From Adiantum capillus-veneris (taxonomy: Eukaryota > Streptophyta > Polypodiopsida > Polypodiales > Pteridaceae): a DNA stretch of 64,000 nt. Below are positions 49,734 through 64,000 of the stretch, piece by piece. The position numbers and the translations under genes are program-made. A model generated the notes under the pieces. The model made no database searches. It saw only the letters and a list, made by a program, of their open reading frames with translations, and was not told where the DNA came from. The DNA lies in the NCBI GenBank assembly GCA_014529385.2, contig CM043968.1, forward strand, positions 7,083,648-7,147,647, in the 5' to 3' direction. Each line of letters begins with the position of its first letter. The first letter of the stretch is position 1.

Positions 49734-50699
49734 TTATACTCTTACCGTGCCACTGTTGATGAGTCGGCACATCCACAAGAGGTCGTCGCCTTTCATGGGA
49801 TCTACCTTTCCTTCATTGCTCAGCACGTACGGGGTGATGGCGACGCGTCTGACCACTCCCAGCCTTTTGGCTAGCAGCAACTGCAGATAATTACCGTAGT
49901 CGGCGTGTTGCATGAATTCCACTCCATTCAGCTGTAATTCGTCTCCAGCCCACTGGGTCTCACCCGTGGTAGAGAGCTTCTTCAGGATAATTTCTACAGG
50001 GAGAGGAGGAAGACCCTCTACCTATCTTCCAAAACAGCGAGAGCAGTAGCTGAACCACTCTTCCTTAGGGCATGGGAACCTTCTTACCACTTCTGCTTCA
50101 GGATTGTCGAAGTGGACTGGCAGCACTCGCATGCGTCGTGCGAATCGATAGGCAACCTTCGGCCGCTTAGCTTCGGATGACTTCCTCTTTGGCAAGCTGG
50201 GTATGACCCGGCTCTCTGAGCTTGAAGCACTTGCTTGGCCAGATGCTTCTCCCTTTGGGGTCATGTGTTTCCAGACTGGCTTAGCCTTTCCTTACCTTTG
50301 GCTCGAGCAGCCCCTTTAGGCCATTTTGGAGTAGAGGTTATAACTTTGATTGCAATTTACTTAGGAAAGAGAGGCCTTACCGTTTTCTTTCCTCCTTTGA
50401 TGTGGATGACTTCCTCATGGTGAATGTTGATGTAGACGATTTCAGCCCCTTCGCTGCCTTTGTTGCTGGCACTCATTGACAATGTGTTTTGGTTGACAAC
50501 AGTGATAGCACTTCATAGACCTCCAACCTGATGCTCTCAATTTCTGGTTAGAACAAGCAACACGAGATGGGGAGATTACCTCTTGAATACTGACGACACT
50601 ACAGCCTGGCAGTAGTACTTCAATGAAGGTGGCTAGTGCCTCCTTAGTCTCCTCCTCTTCCGTCCTCCAGTTAGAGAATTCCTTCAGCCATTCATCCAT
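49734..50699 (-). pseudogene. E5 extra ORF ahead of gag, with its own zinc knuckle
   Basis: The frame starts 75 bp after the 5' LTR (MDEWLKEFSNWRTEEEETKE, 50699) and carries CYHCCQPKHIVNEC, a CX2CX4HX4C knuckle, near residues 64-77. The same frame holds 50264-50022 (MTPKGEASGQASASSSES, then FPCPKEEWFSYCSRCF) and 49922-49734 (LQLLLAKRLGVVRRVAITPY), separated by stops. Ogre elements are known for an upstream ORF of unknown function. I do not recognise its family. Confidence 0.62.
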
Positions 50700-50774
50700 G
50701 ATTGATGAGGTGCGTTGCTTTTAGCATTGGAACCTGAAGGTTTCTTAGAAGCCCTCCTCAGTGGGGCCACCAAA
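50700..50774 (-). other. E5 PBS region
   Basis: On the minus strand TTTGGTGGCCCCACTGAGG directly follows the 5' LTR. This is the expected PBS site, but I cannot assign a tRNA to it with confidence. Confidence 0.5.
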
Positions 50775-53442
<2,668 letters not shown>

Positions 53443-54129
53443 CAAGCTTGAGGGAGAATAAACTTTTCATTAATCCAAAGAAGAGTGAATGTTTCTTTCA
53501 ATAGATTCAATACTTTGGTCATATTATCTCTCAACGTGGTATCCATATGGATCCATCAAAGTTGGAGTTAATAAAAGCATGTCCTAATCTAAGTGATCTA
53601 CATGAGCTAAGAAGCTTTATTGGTATGTGTGCATACTATAGACGCTTCATAGCCAAATTCTCTCCTATAGCAAGACCATTACATGACGTGAAAAAGAAGA
53701 ATGTTAAGTACTCATGGACTGCTAAAGTGCAAAATGCTTTTAATAAGCTGAAAGAAAAGCTTACCTCTCAACCTGTGCTTACACTTCTAGACCTCTCAAA
53801 ACCATTTGAGGTCCAATGTGATGCTTGTGGAGATTGCCTTGGAGCAGTCATTCTTCAAGAAGGGCATGACATAGCATATGAGAGTCGAAGACTTAATTTT
53901 GATGAGCGTGTCTTAGGCATCTACAGAAAGGGGCTATTGGTTGTCCTACATGTCCTTGATACATGGAAGCACTAACTTTTGGGGACTCCATTCATCCTAC
54001 AAACGGATCACCAAAGTCTTAAGTACTTCATGACACAAACCAAGCTCTCCAACAAACAAATGAGGTGGGCAAATTTTCTTTCACAATTTTATTTTTATAT
54101 TGCTCACATTGTTGTGGTAAGAACAATCA
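53443..54129 (+). pseudogene. E4 reverse transcriptase end and RNase H (continues from 41641)
   Basis: After E5 the E4 reading resumes with KLFINPKKSECFF and FGHIISQRGIHMDPSKLELI, then the connection region LRSFIGMCAYYRRFIAKFSP. RNase H follows: PFEVQCDACGDCLGAVILQE, HDIAYESRRLN, then FILQTDHQSLKYFMTQTKLS. A stop lies at 53973-53975 and another ahead of 53547. Confidence 0.87.
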
Positions 54130-55317
54130 ATGTCTATAGCAATTCACAATGATCTATCTTCTATGATAGATGAGTATGCTATTGACCTTGACTTTAGAGA
54201 CATAATGTCAGCCTTTGCTTTGGAAAAGAAAGAAGAACCATTCACCTTGCAGGATGGCTATCTTCTCCATGGCAACAGGCTATGTGTTACTCACTACCTT
54301 TGTGAGAAATTTTTGTATGAATCCCATGCTCCTCCCTAGGCAGGGCATAGAGGCATTCAACCTACTCTTTGAGGAGTAGATACGTACTTCTATTGGCCTA
54401 CCATGAAAGTCGACATACAAGAATATGTTTCAAAATGTGTGGTATGCCAAAAGACTAAGTATGATAGAGGGAAGCGACCTAGATTACTCCAGCCATTTCC
54501 AATCACTAATTCACCATGGGAGAGTATATCCATGGATTTTATCTTTGGATTAACTAGGTCTACCCATTAGAATATGGCAATATGGACAATAGCCGACAGG
54601 TTTAGCAAACAAGCACACTTTATTCCTATTAAAAAGACTATCAAGGCACACCAAATGGCAATTCTCTTCATATCGCAGATTTTCAAACACCATGGATTGC
54701 CAACATCCATCGTATCAGATAGAGATCCTAGAATGACCAATAATTTTTGGAAAGGTCTCTTTGAAAATCTAAGTACAAGATTGAATTTCTCTTTGTCCTA
54801 TCACCCACAAACAGATGGCCAAAGTGAGATAGCCAATCTTATGATTCTTGATCTACTAAAGGCATATGTTACAGAAGTAGATCGACACTCACAATGGGAG
54901 AAGTATTTAACCCTTGTAGAGTATGTGTACAATAATACTATCCATACTACTATGGGCAAGGCACCTTTTGAGATCATAGAGGGAAGACCTAAAAGTCCCT
55001 TGCTACTTAAAGTACATGGGAAGATCTTCACCGCTGATGAGTATAGCCGTGGCCTACAAGAATCTTTTCAAAAGATTAAGAAAGCTATATCCATCTCCCA
55101 ACAAAGGAAAAATGTTGTTGTTGCTAACAAGAATAGAAGGGCCTTAGCCCTCAAGGAAATTGATTGGGTCCCACTCAAGTTTCCCAAGCCTCAATTGAGG
55201 CAAACTGCGGGCCACCAAAAGTATTATGCTAAGTTAGCAAAAAGATACTATGGTCCTTTCCAAATCTTAAAACCAATCAACCGAATGGCCTATCAACTCA
55301 AGTTTCCCAATCATTAG
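54130..55317 (+). pseudogene. E4 integrase
   Basis: The zinc region is damaged: AGHRGIQPTL with a stop, then CVVCQKTKYDRGKR. The core has SMDFIFGLTRS, SIVSDRDPRMTNNFWKGLFE and YHPQTDGQSEIANLM, giving D, D and E. The frame from 54574 to 55317 is open for 247 codons, through AKRYYGPFQILKPINRMAYQ in the C-terminal domain. It would insert the element DNA; stops upstream separate it from the polyprotein. Confidence 0.87.
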
Positions 55318-55590
55318 CTCATTCACAATGCTTTTCATGTGAGCCTACTCAAGCCTGACAAAGGTGAGCCACCAAAAGAACCAATAATTGAGGACCCGCC
55401 AGAGATCGAAGATCAAGAAGAGGTATTGCAGTCGAAATTGATTCTTTGACACAAAGACAAGGTACTAGGACATGGTGAGATTATCCGACAATATCTTATT
55501 AAATTTAAGAACTATCCTTTTAAAGATGCTAGATGGATGCAAGGAACGTAGCTTAAGGATAGTATGAACTAGTAAGCAATGTAGATGATT
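55318..55590 (+). pseudogene. E4 chromodomain, decayed
   Basis: Directly after the integrase, HNAFHVSLLKP leads to a decayed chromodomain: EEVLQSKLIL, then GEIIRQYLIKFKNYPFKDAR and WMQGT. In chromoviruses this domain binds marked histones and guides insertion. Two stops interrupt it. Confidence 0.8.
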
Positions 55591-55921
55591 TCTAAATGAA
55601 AAATGTTTTTGTCTTATAAGACTAATCCTATTTTGTGCACAAATTTAAATAGTATGCATGCTTAGAATCATGTTTGTGATAACGACGTCACTCAAACACC
55701 AAGTAGAATTTGTCACTCTACTTTGGGAGTATGATATGGACTAGAGAGTAGACATGCTTGCGGTAGCTAAGTCTCCCAAGCACCAAATGGACTAGTCACC
55801 CATTCTAGAATGATGTCATAGGGTAAAAAGGGTTCCTCTCTAATAAACATAGACTAATGACTAAGACTTTATCTCTTATACCTCATAGTTGAGGATGACT
55901 ATGAGTTCAAGAGAGAGGTAA
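55591..55921 (+). other. E4 3' untranslated region and polypurine tract
   Basis: About 330 bp without coding potential. The polypurine tract AAGAGAGAGGTAA at 55909-55921 adjoins the 3' LTR. Confidence 0.75.
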
Positions 55922-56576
55922 TGTCATAAAATCTAATATCTAACAAGCCCAAATGATTTTCTCATATTAAACTGATCATTTAATGTGGGAGAATGAACGG
56001 GAACAACGGTTAGGATATAAACATGTGTTTATGGATCTATCTCAACTCGGGGCCAAGGTAAAAGGGTCCAAATGAGAGATTGTATGTCAAAGAGCAATGC
56101 TACCTAATGGAGCTTAAAGACCTTAGGGTTAGCTTCATTAAAAATTCCTTAGATCTAGAACCTTATGCAAGTTGGGGCTGACCTTGAGGTGGGAACCCTA
56201 CCCAAGCTTGAGGTGCTTGTTGACTTAGGTGGTTAAGGTGTTTGTGGGAACCTTGCCCAAGCTTGAAGTGCTTGTCATACTTAAATGACTAAGACTTGAA
56301 GTGTGCAATTCAAACATGATCTCACAAGAGGCATAAAAGAGTGTCATGCTTAAATGACTAAGGTGCTTGAAGTGTTCATTCAAACATGATCTCTTAAGAA
56401 GTATAAAAGTCACATGTCAAGATCCTCCCAATTTTTTCTTAATGATGTGCTTGAATCCTATTGGATAAGATTTAAAGGGGTCCAATGAGAATTTATATAC
56501 ATTTACATAAATAGTTAAGCTCTTTCTCTCAAAGAGGAAAAAGAGGACACTTGTCCAAATGATATAATTAAATAAT

Positions 56577-56621
<45 letters not shown>

Positions 56622-57378
56622 GGGGGGGGGGGGGAGACCAAGCATGAGAGGGAGGGTATACTCGCCCCCCCACACACACACTCTCTCTCTCATTGTGTGA
56701 AGTGCAAAGTGCAAGAGCTCCATCTCCTTCTCTAAGCTTGTTGAGAAGTTGAGAGCCTACACCAACACTCTTGGCTGTGGAATGCAAATCCAACCAAGAG
56801 CCATGCTTCAATGCTTAAGCTTTCCATCTTCTCCATCTTCATTACTACGCTATTTTGCTATGCTAAGAAAGAAGAGTGATGATAAGTGAGGAAATATTTC
56901 TTTCTCCTATTGAATGCTTCTTCTTCCTCTTCCCTACCCCCATTCTCTGCTAGCTCTCTCCACCTTCGAAGGTGTTTGAGGCCTTGAAACTGATGCCAAG
57001 GATGGTTAATGCTTTTACAAAGTTTATGTTATGCTCGTAATGCATGAAGCTTTCCATCTTCATTGCATCACCTAGGTCACAAGAAACACAAAGATTGTGT
57101 TGTACCAAGTCTCTCTTGATGGGAGAATCTATAATAAAAAATCCTATTGGAGGGAGGACCGCCGGCTCCACATAAATCCATTCCTCAACTATTGTCAAGT
57201 TCTCTAAACACTCTCTCTTGAAAAATTATTGTTCATGCCATGTATATTAAGTATTATGCTTATGTTGCTACCGCTAATTAAGTTCACCCTCTATGTTCTC
57301 GAAGTAGTCTCACAAAAATGCTCACTCTAATTCTCTTAATTCCATTATTCTCAAAGTTCATAGGCCATTTCCATTACA
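55922..57378 (+). repeat. E4 3' LTR
   Basis: 1457-bp direct repeat of 30108-31578, ending CCATTTCCATTACA and followed by the target duplication ATAGC. Where the 5' LTR has only GA units, this copy has a GA array followed by G24 (56611-56634). Confidence 0.92.
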
Positions 57379-58640
57379 ATAGCAGCAGAGGAAACCCACC
57401 TCTAGAAAGTCATAATGAGGCTATGAACACCTCAAATGGATAGCTAATTTTTTTCAAAACAACCAAAGTTCCCGAGAACTCAAAACTTTCTCTCACATGA
57501 AATACAAGATGCCAAATTACAGGTGCAAGGTCCCAATAGGTTCTGCCTCCTTGACATGGGAAACTTAGCCATATGATTTTTGTGTAAAAAGGCCTCACTT
57601 GGCACCAACCGCGGTTGCTTCCCCATGGATCATACAAAAAAATGATGATGTCAGCAAGTTCTATATGTAAAGAGGAGTCTATAGGAAATTCATTTGCTAA
57701 AAATGGACCAACAAGGAATTTCCACACATAGATTTACATGTTTAAGAGTCCAAGAACCATGAACCTTGCAAAACTAGACAAAAATTGTGCAAAATCCTCA
57801 AAGTTTTGGACCATAAGTTCCACCTAGCCATAAGGAACCCATTACCATAGGAAAATAGAGCAAAAAGTTGGTCAGAGTTCAACTTATCATAAATGTGCGT
57901 AGCCCATAGGTCAAAAGTTTACAACTCAACCCTCCAGAATCTCATTAGTGATCATAGGAAGCTAAAGGGAAGGTTTGAACCCAATTGCAAAACCATAACT
58001 AGGGCTTGCTTAGCAAACAAGACTTTTGGCAAGAGAAAAATCAAAGTTTTGACCAAATCTGAGATCCATGTTGACCATGCAAAGTGGCATTGGACTCTAC
58101 AAACCAAGAGGAAGCAGATAGTACCACTCTTGCTAGGAATGGACACATTGGACATCAACCGTTGTTGTTGCCACTTGACATAAAAATGGTACTCTAAGCT
58201 AGGAGAAAGGATAACTATACCCACTTGAAGAGTAGAACACAAAAATTTAATCAGAAAGACAAATCAAAAGTCAAAATTCCAACTTGACTGCAAGAGACCA
58301 AGTCAATAATAGTGCAGATCCTTTTTGGGCCTAATTTGAGGTTTTAGGTGTCCAAATTGATCATACATCAGTTTTGAAGATAGTAGGACCTTCTACATCA
58401 GCAAGAACCACCAGAGCAAATAAAACAGCACAACCAAAATATGTCAGAGATGAAGGGGCCACAAGCTTTGAGTCGGTAGGATCAGTGACTGACGAGGAAG
58501 AAGTGGAGCTCCAGCAATGAGATCCCACAACACAAGAAATACAGACAACATCTACATACATCAAGAGAGTGGAACAAAGAGAGCAAAAAGGCAAGGAAAA
58601 CCAGGAAAGAAAGCAAAAGTGTGAGGTCCCCAACCCGCCA
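57379..58640 (+). pseudogene. Decayed open frame of unknown family
   Basis: One frame stays mostly open with scattered stops from 57383 to about 58183, including FHLAIRNPLP and LACLANKT-like parts; its last 96 codons (57893-58183) are open. The end reads RKQIVPLLLGMDTLDINR, whose L-L-G-M-D resembles the C-terminal strand of a retropepsin. I do not recognise the rest. It is probably the remains of another retroelement into which E4 inserted. Confidence 0.4.
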
Positions 58641-60289
58641 ATACTAAGATCGGGATGGGGTCCTTGACAGGTCTCTAGGCTTATTGAAAGTCAGAGTCTC
58701 TAAACAAGGAAATCCAGGGAATAGACCTTTACCTCTTCCAATAGGATAAGTTTACTAAATGCTTTTAGTGCACGGGAATGGACAGTTACTTGACTAATTA
58801 GGTCCACCCATCCATGATTGACAACCTTAATCAATCCCCACTTACCACCCCGGACTCACACATGATCCTTTTGTTTCCTAATTACTACCACATGTGTTTT
58901 AATATTTAAAATAATGGATTCTTTTTTAACTTCTCAACACAGTTATTCATTAAGATAAGTCATTGAAATCAGCATTGAAAACATTCTTTTAGAGAACAAC
59001 ATCTTTAGACTTAGGATAAGGTACGGTCACTTATAATATATCTTGAAAAATCCTGACACGCACTCCACTTGTCTCAAGCACACCTATACATGGGTGAACA
59101 AACAACACCCTTCCTTATTTATAAAACAGGGTGGAAACCCATTACCCAAAAGTTCGGGCGCCCATACGCCAATACCAATTTTCCCATACAACTGGGCGGT
59201 TTTCCTAGGATAAAAATGGTATCCTAAGTAGTATCCACAAACATACACATGTAAGAGGTACAGACTCCACGTACATGGGGAAACTGAATCACCAGTGGTT
59301 CACCAGCCATCATTACTCATCACTTGAAGTGAAAATATTTCAAGGAATCAGAGGTGTCTTGAGATAAAGCTGTCTTAAGGATAACAAATCATTCTTTCCT
59401 AAGTCAACCAGCCTTATCCCAAACATTTCCTTCCTAATTTACAAACAAGTGCTCATGGGTTTGTTGGAAGAAGTCTTCCTTTTCTGCCAATTTTACTTTT
59501 CCTAATTCCTTACTCCTTCTTTACGTATGCAATGTTAATAATTAAAGAGAAACTCTAATTAACTAATTATAATGAAGACCCACCTAGGACTAATTTGGCA
59601 TTTGTTATAGCACTGGGGCCTGTACACTCTCATCAGTCGGCCTCTACTAGGCTCGACTTCATCGTCGTACGACATTCTAGTTCTTTTTGGAGCTCCACCC
59701 TCATTATTAGATGTAGGATTTTCTCGGATCCTTTTAAGTGCCATAACTTCTTATCCTTATAAAAAAGGACATCTAATCATTAGGTAAATTATTCAAAGCT
59801 AGACTTAACCTTTGTATTCAATCTAAACCCAATCAAGGTTAAATTTGTAGTCTTAATTGATAAATTCTTGACCTAATAATTTTTTATTTTCCTATATAGG
59901 TATGATAACTTTTTCCAAAGCTTCATTAAGAATTCCCTAAGCTCTCCTAATTTTCTTATAATTTTCTATATCTCTTTCCTAATTTCCCCATGAAAATTTA
60001 AGCTTGGAATCTTCTTATTTCGAGCTTAATATTTATTCTATTTATATTCTCTTAAAGATTCATTTTCTCAACTTTATATCATTGGTTTACACTTACTATA
60101 ATTTTCCTAGAAACGTTTGACCGCAAATTCTATTTATTGTAATTAATCTTTAGTTAAAAATAGGACTTTTGGTCAATTATAAATTTTTTAACTAAATAAT
60201 TAATTATGGTATAATTATCACAAGTAGATAATGATATTTTTGACCTTAGGTAATTATCTTTTAATTTTCCAACTTAATTATCTAATTTC
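58641..60289. other. AT-rich stretch without supported genes
   Basis: No family recognised. A 61-codon minus frame at 59744-59559 (MALKRIRENPTSNNEGG, then GAPKRTRMSYDDEVEPS) is charged and has a plausible start, but nothing else supports it as a gene. The sequence becomes strongly AT-rich from about 59750. Confidence 0.4.
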
Positions 60290-60920
60290 CCCCTTTAATT
60301 TTCAACTAGAATTAGTCTAGTTTTACTTTGATAAATAGCTATAATGATTTTCTAACTTTAAGATAACTATCACATGTTTTTTAACATGTAAACTAACTCT
60401 AATAAATAGCACATAATTATCTAACATTATTTACTATTTTCCCTTTTAATTTTTAGCTAGAATTAATCTAATTTAACTTAGATAAATAGCTATATTAATT
60501 TTCTAAACTTAAGATAATTATCACAACTTATTTAACATGTAAAGTTATTTTGATAAATAGCACATAATTATCTAACATGATTTACTAGTTTCCCTGTTTA
60601 ATTTTTAGCTAGAATAAATCTAAATTGACTTAGTTAAATAGCTACATTAATTTTTTAATCTTAAGATAATAGTCACAACTTATTTAGCATGTAAAATAAC
60701 TCTAATAAATAGCATATAATTATCTAACATGATTTACTAGTTTCTCCCTTTAATTTTTAGCTAAAATTTGTCTAATCTGACTTAGATAAATAGCTATATT
60801 AATTTTCTAACCTTAAGATAATTATCATAGATTTTTTAGCATGTAAATTAACTTTGATAAATAGCACATAATTATCTAACATGATTTACTAATTTCTCCC
60901 TCACATTTTTTGCTAAAATT
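60290..60920. repeat. Tandem repeat, about 152 bp, four copies
   Basis: Four AT-rich units follow one another; the marker GATAAATAGCT recurs at 60330, 60481, 60633 (one mismatch) and 60785, giving spacings of 151, 152 and 152 bp. Units share TTTTTAGCTAGAATTA, AACATGTAAA and CACATAATTATCTAACAT. Copies differ by scattered substitutions. Confidence 0.9.
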
Positions 60921-62034
60921 TTTAGCTTGATTAAATACTTAAATTAATTATTTATTAGTGAGTAATTCACCCTATGTTTCTAACAATGTTTCCTAATTAT
61001 GATAATTAATTTAAGAATTTTTGAGTTAATTAAGTAGGTTTTCCATCAATTTTTTGATACAAAACAGTTGATTTTTGCTTAATTAATTACAAAAACTAAT
61101 CCAAAAACTAAGATAGTTTTCCTAGTTTCTTGACATTCTAATCCAGCTTTGATAATTATCTTATACTAATCTAAGTTTAATTAGTATAACTATCCTTAAT
61201 TTAAGACCAAAAAGATTAATTTCAACCCTAATATGATTTAATAATTAATTAGATTAATATCCCTAATCTTAATCTAAGTAATCAATAGAATATTAAGAAT
61301 TAAGAGAGTAATCTAGAGTGTAAATAAGTTTAATCTTCTTAATGAATTAGATTAATTAAGAAAATATAGGTAAATTAGCATAATTTTGCTAATTAAAAAG
61401 GGATTAGACTAATTACCGTGGATAATCAGATAGAGGTTTTCTCTCTAGTGATTTTTGGGTAGATTTTCTCTCTATGTGAGAGAGAAATGGCCAGGACTCC
61501 GAGTCTAAGAGAAAATGTGAAGCAAGGGACCCTATTTATACTTTATCTTTCCCTTCTGGACCTTCCCTGGCTAGAGCAGGCAGCTGGAGTGACCCCCAAG
61601 CTAAAAAAATGCACCATTTGTTGCTATTCTTGTCCCTGGCAGGTCCTACAACCTCCTCCCATAGTCTGCCTGATTTAAAAATCAACCCTGCTAAAAACAA
61701 TTTCTGCTAATTTCATAAATATGTGGGAAAAATATTTGGGAAGCCTTAGTAAAAAGCCTATGCTTAATAATTATTGCAACCATCAAGTCTATGCTTAAAT
61801 GATTACTGTAACCATCCAATTTTTCTTAACAATTTAATTTACATCAAACCTTCCGGTGGAACTAGCGGTGTCAGTTTTTGTTTGATTTTAATTCTGAAAA
61901 TTCCTAGCCCGGGGTTTGTTGTGCTTAAGATTCCAAAAATACCATGTTTTGTTGCTTTTGAAATAGTGTTTTTACCTGATTTCCTGACCGATGCTTTCTC
62001 CTAAAGCCTGAGTTCATTTTTGGTTGCTAGAAAG
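60921..62034. other. AT-rich stretch without supported genes
   Basis: AT-rich up to about 61430, then a more balanced part to 62034. The small frames at 61487-61678 and 61774-62004 match nothing recognised. It may be the leader of E7. Confidence 0.4.
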
Positions 62035-63539
62035 TTGGAGACCTTACAAAAACACTGAGGAGGAAAGGAATCAAATACAACGGGAAGCTGCTCATAAGAG
62101 AAGAGACATAGAACGGTTAAGGAAATAAGAACAAGCTAAAAAATTGTCAGATTTTATGAGGAGAGGCTAAAAGACTCTTTTCTCATCCCTACAAGTATCT
62201 CTGAGAATATTGACATCTATAAGAAGGTGATTGCAGATTTGCAACAAGCACTAGAAGTCTCTCAAATGACAAGGGGGCTACACTGGAAGAGGCTCTACAC
62301 ACTAAAAGCAAGGCCATGAAAGAAGAGGGAAAAGCAAAGGATGGAAGAATTGAGATGCTTATGAAGGAAGTGGAAGATCTAAGAATGTAGTTATCAATGA
62401 TCGAACAATTCCAGAACCTTCCTCCTAGAGAAAAAGGACCCTTGGAAATAGGGATGGACTTTGAGAACATAGAGGAAGAGATAGAACAAGAGAATAAGCA
62501 GTTTGAAGGCCTGGTAGATGTGAGTACCACAACTAAACCTCATAAATTACCTCAAGAGTATTCACATCTATCGGTGGGAAGTGACTAGGGAAGTTGTAGC
62601 CAAGAACCTCCGCTACAAGAATCATTTGTTGAAGTAAAATTTATTAAAATGCATCACTCTAGAATAGCTACAAGAGGAGTTTCCTAAGCTAGAACTTTCC
62701 TACCCACCACTGCTCAAGTGGCTAACAATTGAAAAGAAGAAAGAGCTATTGCAAGCACTTTTACTAGATGCTGAGGGGAGTTGCAAGGATGTTGATCTTT
62801 TGGAATGGACCATGGATCAAATCAAAGAGGCCAAGTCAACCTGGCAAGTTCAGTTCATGGGGGAGAACAAGTAGGCAATAACAATAAACTCATTTTCTCC
62901 AACCCACCTTTAGATCAACCCAACATACTGCCCAATCATCAAAAGGAGAAGGTGGGATGACTTTGAGAAACTGCTTATTTCTCATCCTACATGTCTAAAC
63001 CACCCAATCTTCCCCAAACCAAGAGAATCACCACCTTCACTCTCTTATATGAGGAAGTCTATCAAGCAGATGATCAACCTAGTTCAAGGAAAGCCAAAAA
63101 TAGCATGCAAAATGATGTTGAAGATTTGCTACATGCTCTCTGCATGTATCAATACATTCAAGAATATAGAGGCCACCAAAGTAAATTGGACTTCATTCTT
63201 GGAGGGATACAAAGGACTTATATTCAACTTGAATGATACCCCCAAGATGAAGGTAATATATGGCCTGTTTTCTAGAATTATGTTCCTCCCAAGCCACTAC
63301 ATGTAGACCTTTGAGGATGTTTTTTATACAAAATATTTGAAATGGATTCCACTATATTTATGCCAATATGCAAGGATATCTTGCTCACATTTGTGGCCTA
63401 CACCCTCCATCAATGAGAAAACCCTTTGACAAGAATCTACAAGCCACAGCAGTAAATGATGCTGGTATATGTCGACGAACAAAAACAAAGAAAGCCTCTG
63501 CTCAAAGAATGAAGTCTTGTCAGGGACAACGAGAAGCCG
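62035..63539 (+). pseudogene. Decayed coiled-coil protein of unknown family (internal ORF of E7)
   Basis: The N-terminal part is strongly charged and coiled-coil-like (KNTEEERNQIQREAAHKRRD; DIYKKVIADLQQALEVSQ; EIEQENKQFEGLVDVSTT). From 62581 a single frame runs to about 63425 with few stops, several of them TAG: KKELLQALLLDAEGSCKDVD, DQIKEAKSTWQVQFMGEN, LEGYKGLIFNLNDTPKMKVI, FEDVFYTKYLKWIPLYLCQY. The open stretch 62914-63303 alone is 130 codons. No zinc knuckle, protease or polymerase motif is visible. It lies just ahead of a polypurine tract and LTR, so it should be the last ORF of an LTR element. Confidence 0.55.
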
Positions 63540-64000
63540 AGAAGGGGGAGTGTTGAAGCAAGGGACTCAATCACAAAAATTCAGGGTCTGCAAAAATTCA
63601 TCCACTTAATCATTCATTTTTGCCTAAGCCGGCATTGTAATTCTTGAACCCGAAAGAGTCAGATTGTTACCAAAAAAAATTGTACTTAATGAAGAGACTA
63701 AATACCCTAGTCCATCACATTTTTTGAAGTAATTATCCCTTTCTAGTCCAAACCCAACTTTTGACCTTGGGTATATAAGCATGTGAGGTCTCTGCCATCC
63801 TTGAAGAAGGGATTCCCATGTAAAGGAATACATATCATGCCATTCTAGTCATAAACAAAAAGTTACTATTTTTGGTGATTTTTTCTCCTTTGATGAGCTA
63901 ATGATAAATAAATTTTTGTAAGATTTTCAAAAATAAAATTTTTACTTTTTTGTCATTTTTGTCAAAAAATAGAAAGTTTTGAGGTGCTTACACCCACCTA
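63540..64000 (+). repeat. E7 polypurine tract and start of its 3' LTR
   Basis: AGAAGGGGGAG is directly followed by TGTTGAAGCAAGGGACTC at 63551, the usual tract-LTR junction. A TATATAAG box near 63771-63778 fits an LTR promoter. The LTR runs off the window; no 5' partner was found in the window. Confidence 0.68.

Noticed and set aside
59559-59744. Small charged minus-strand frame as a host gene
   Set aside because: 61 codons without recognised family or gene context; mentioned only as part of the unassigned stretch.

Overview
This is plant nuclear DNA made almost entirely of LTR retrotransposons nested inside one another. No host gene, tRNA, rRNA or prokaryotic feature could be supported. The plant origin is inferred from Ty1/copia elements primed by initiator tRNA-Met, a chromodomain Ty3/gypsy element, a Tat/Ogre-like gypsy element with a second RNase H, and gag-protease elements primed by tRNA-Asp. 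The dense nesting suggests a large plant genome; the species cannot be told. For reference the elements are called E0 to E7.

Layout. 1-1901: 5' part of a minus-strand copia element (E0) with an open gag-protease frame that runs off the window. About 1902-6104 and 26444-28960: E1, an old plus-strand gag-protease element broken inside its protease by E2. 6105-26443: E2, a minus-strand relative with ~940-bp LTRs, itself broken inside gag by E3. 13161-22056: E3, a young plus-strand element with LTRs differing at about four bases, an AAGAG target duplication and one intact 1726-codon gag-protease frame without reverse transcriptase or integrase. Three members of one non-autonomous group are therefore stacked one inside another.

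30108-57378: E4, a plus-strand chromovirus with ~1.46-kb LTRs and target duplication ATAGC. It was hit twice. E6 (31672-38824, minus-strand copia, target duplication ATTGG) lies in its leader. E5 (41642-53442, minus-strand Tat/Ogre-like gypsy, LTRs of 2.3-2.7 kb full of GA repeats) lies in its reverse transcriptase. 57379-64000: decayed open frames of unknown type, AT-rich DNA with a ~152-bp tandem repeat, and a decayed coiled-coil frame ending at a polypurine tract and the start of another LTR (E7).

Relative age. E1 precedes E2 and E2 precedes E3; E4 precedes E5 and E6. Only E3 (complete frame) and E0 (open as far as visible) look undamaged. E1, E2, E4, E5, E6 and E7 carry stops and frameshifts. 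E3 has no polymerase or integrase of its own and would need them from another element. All translations, repeat matches and identities were made by eye.
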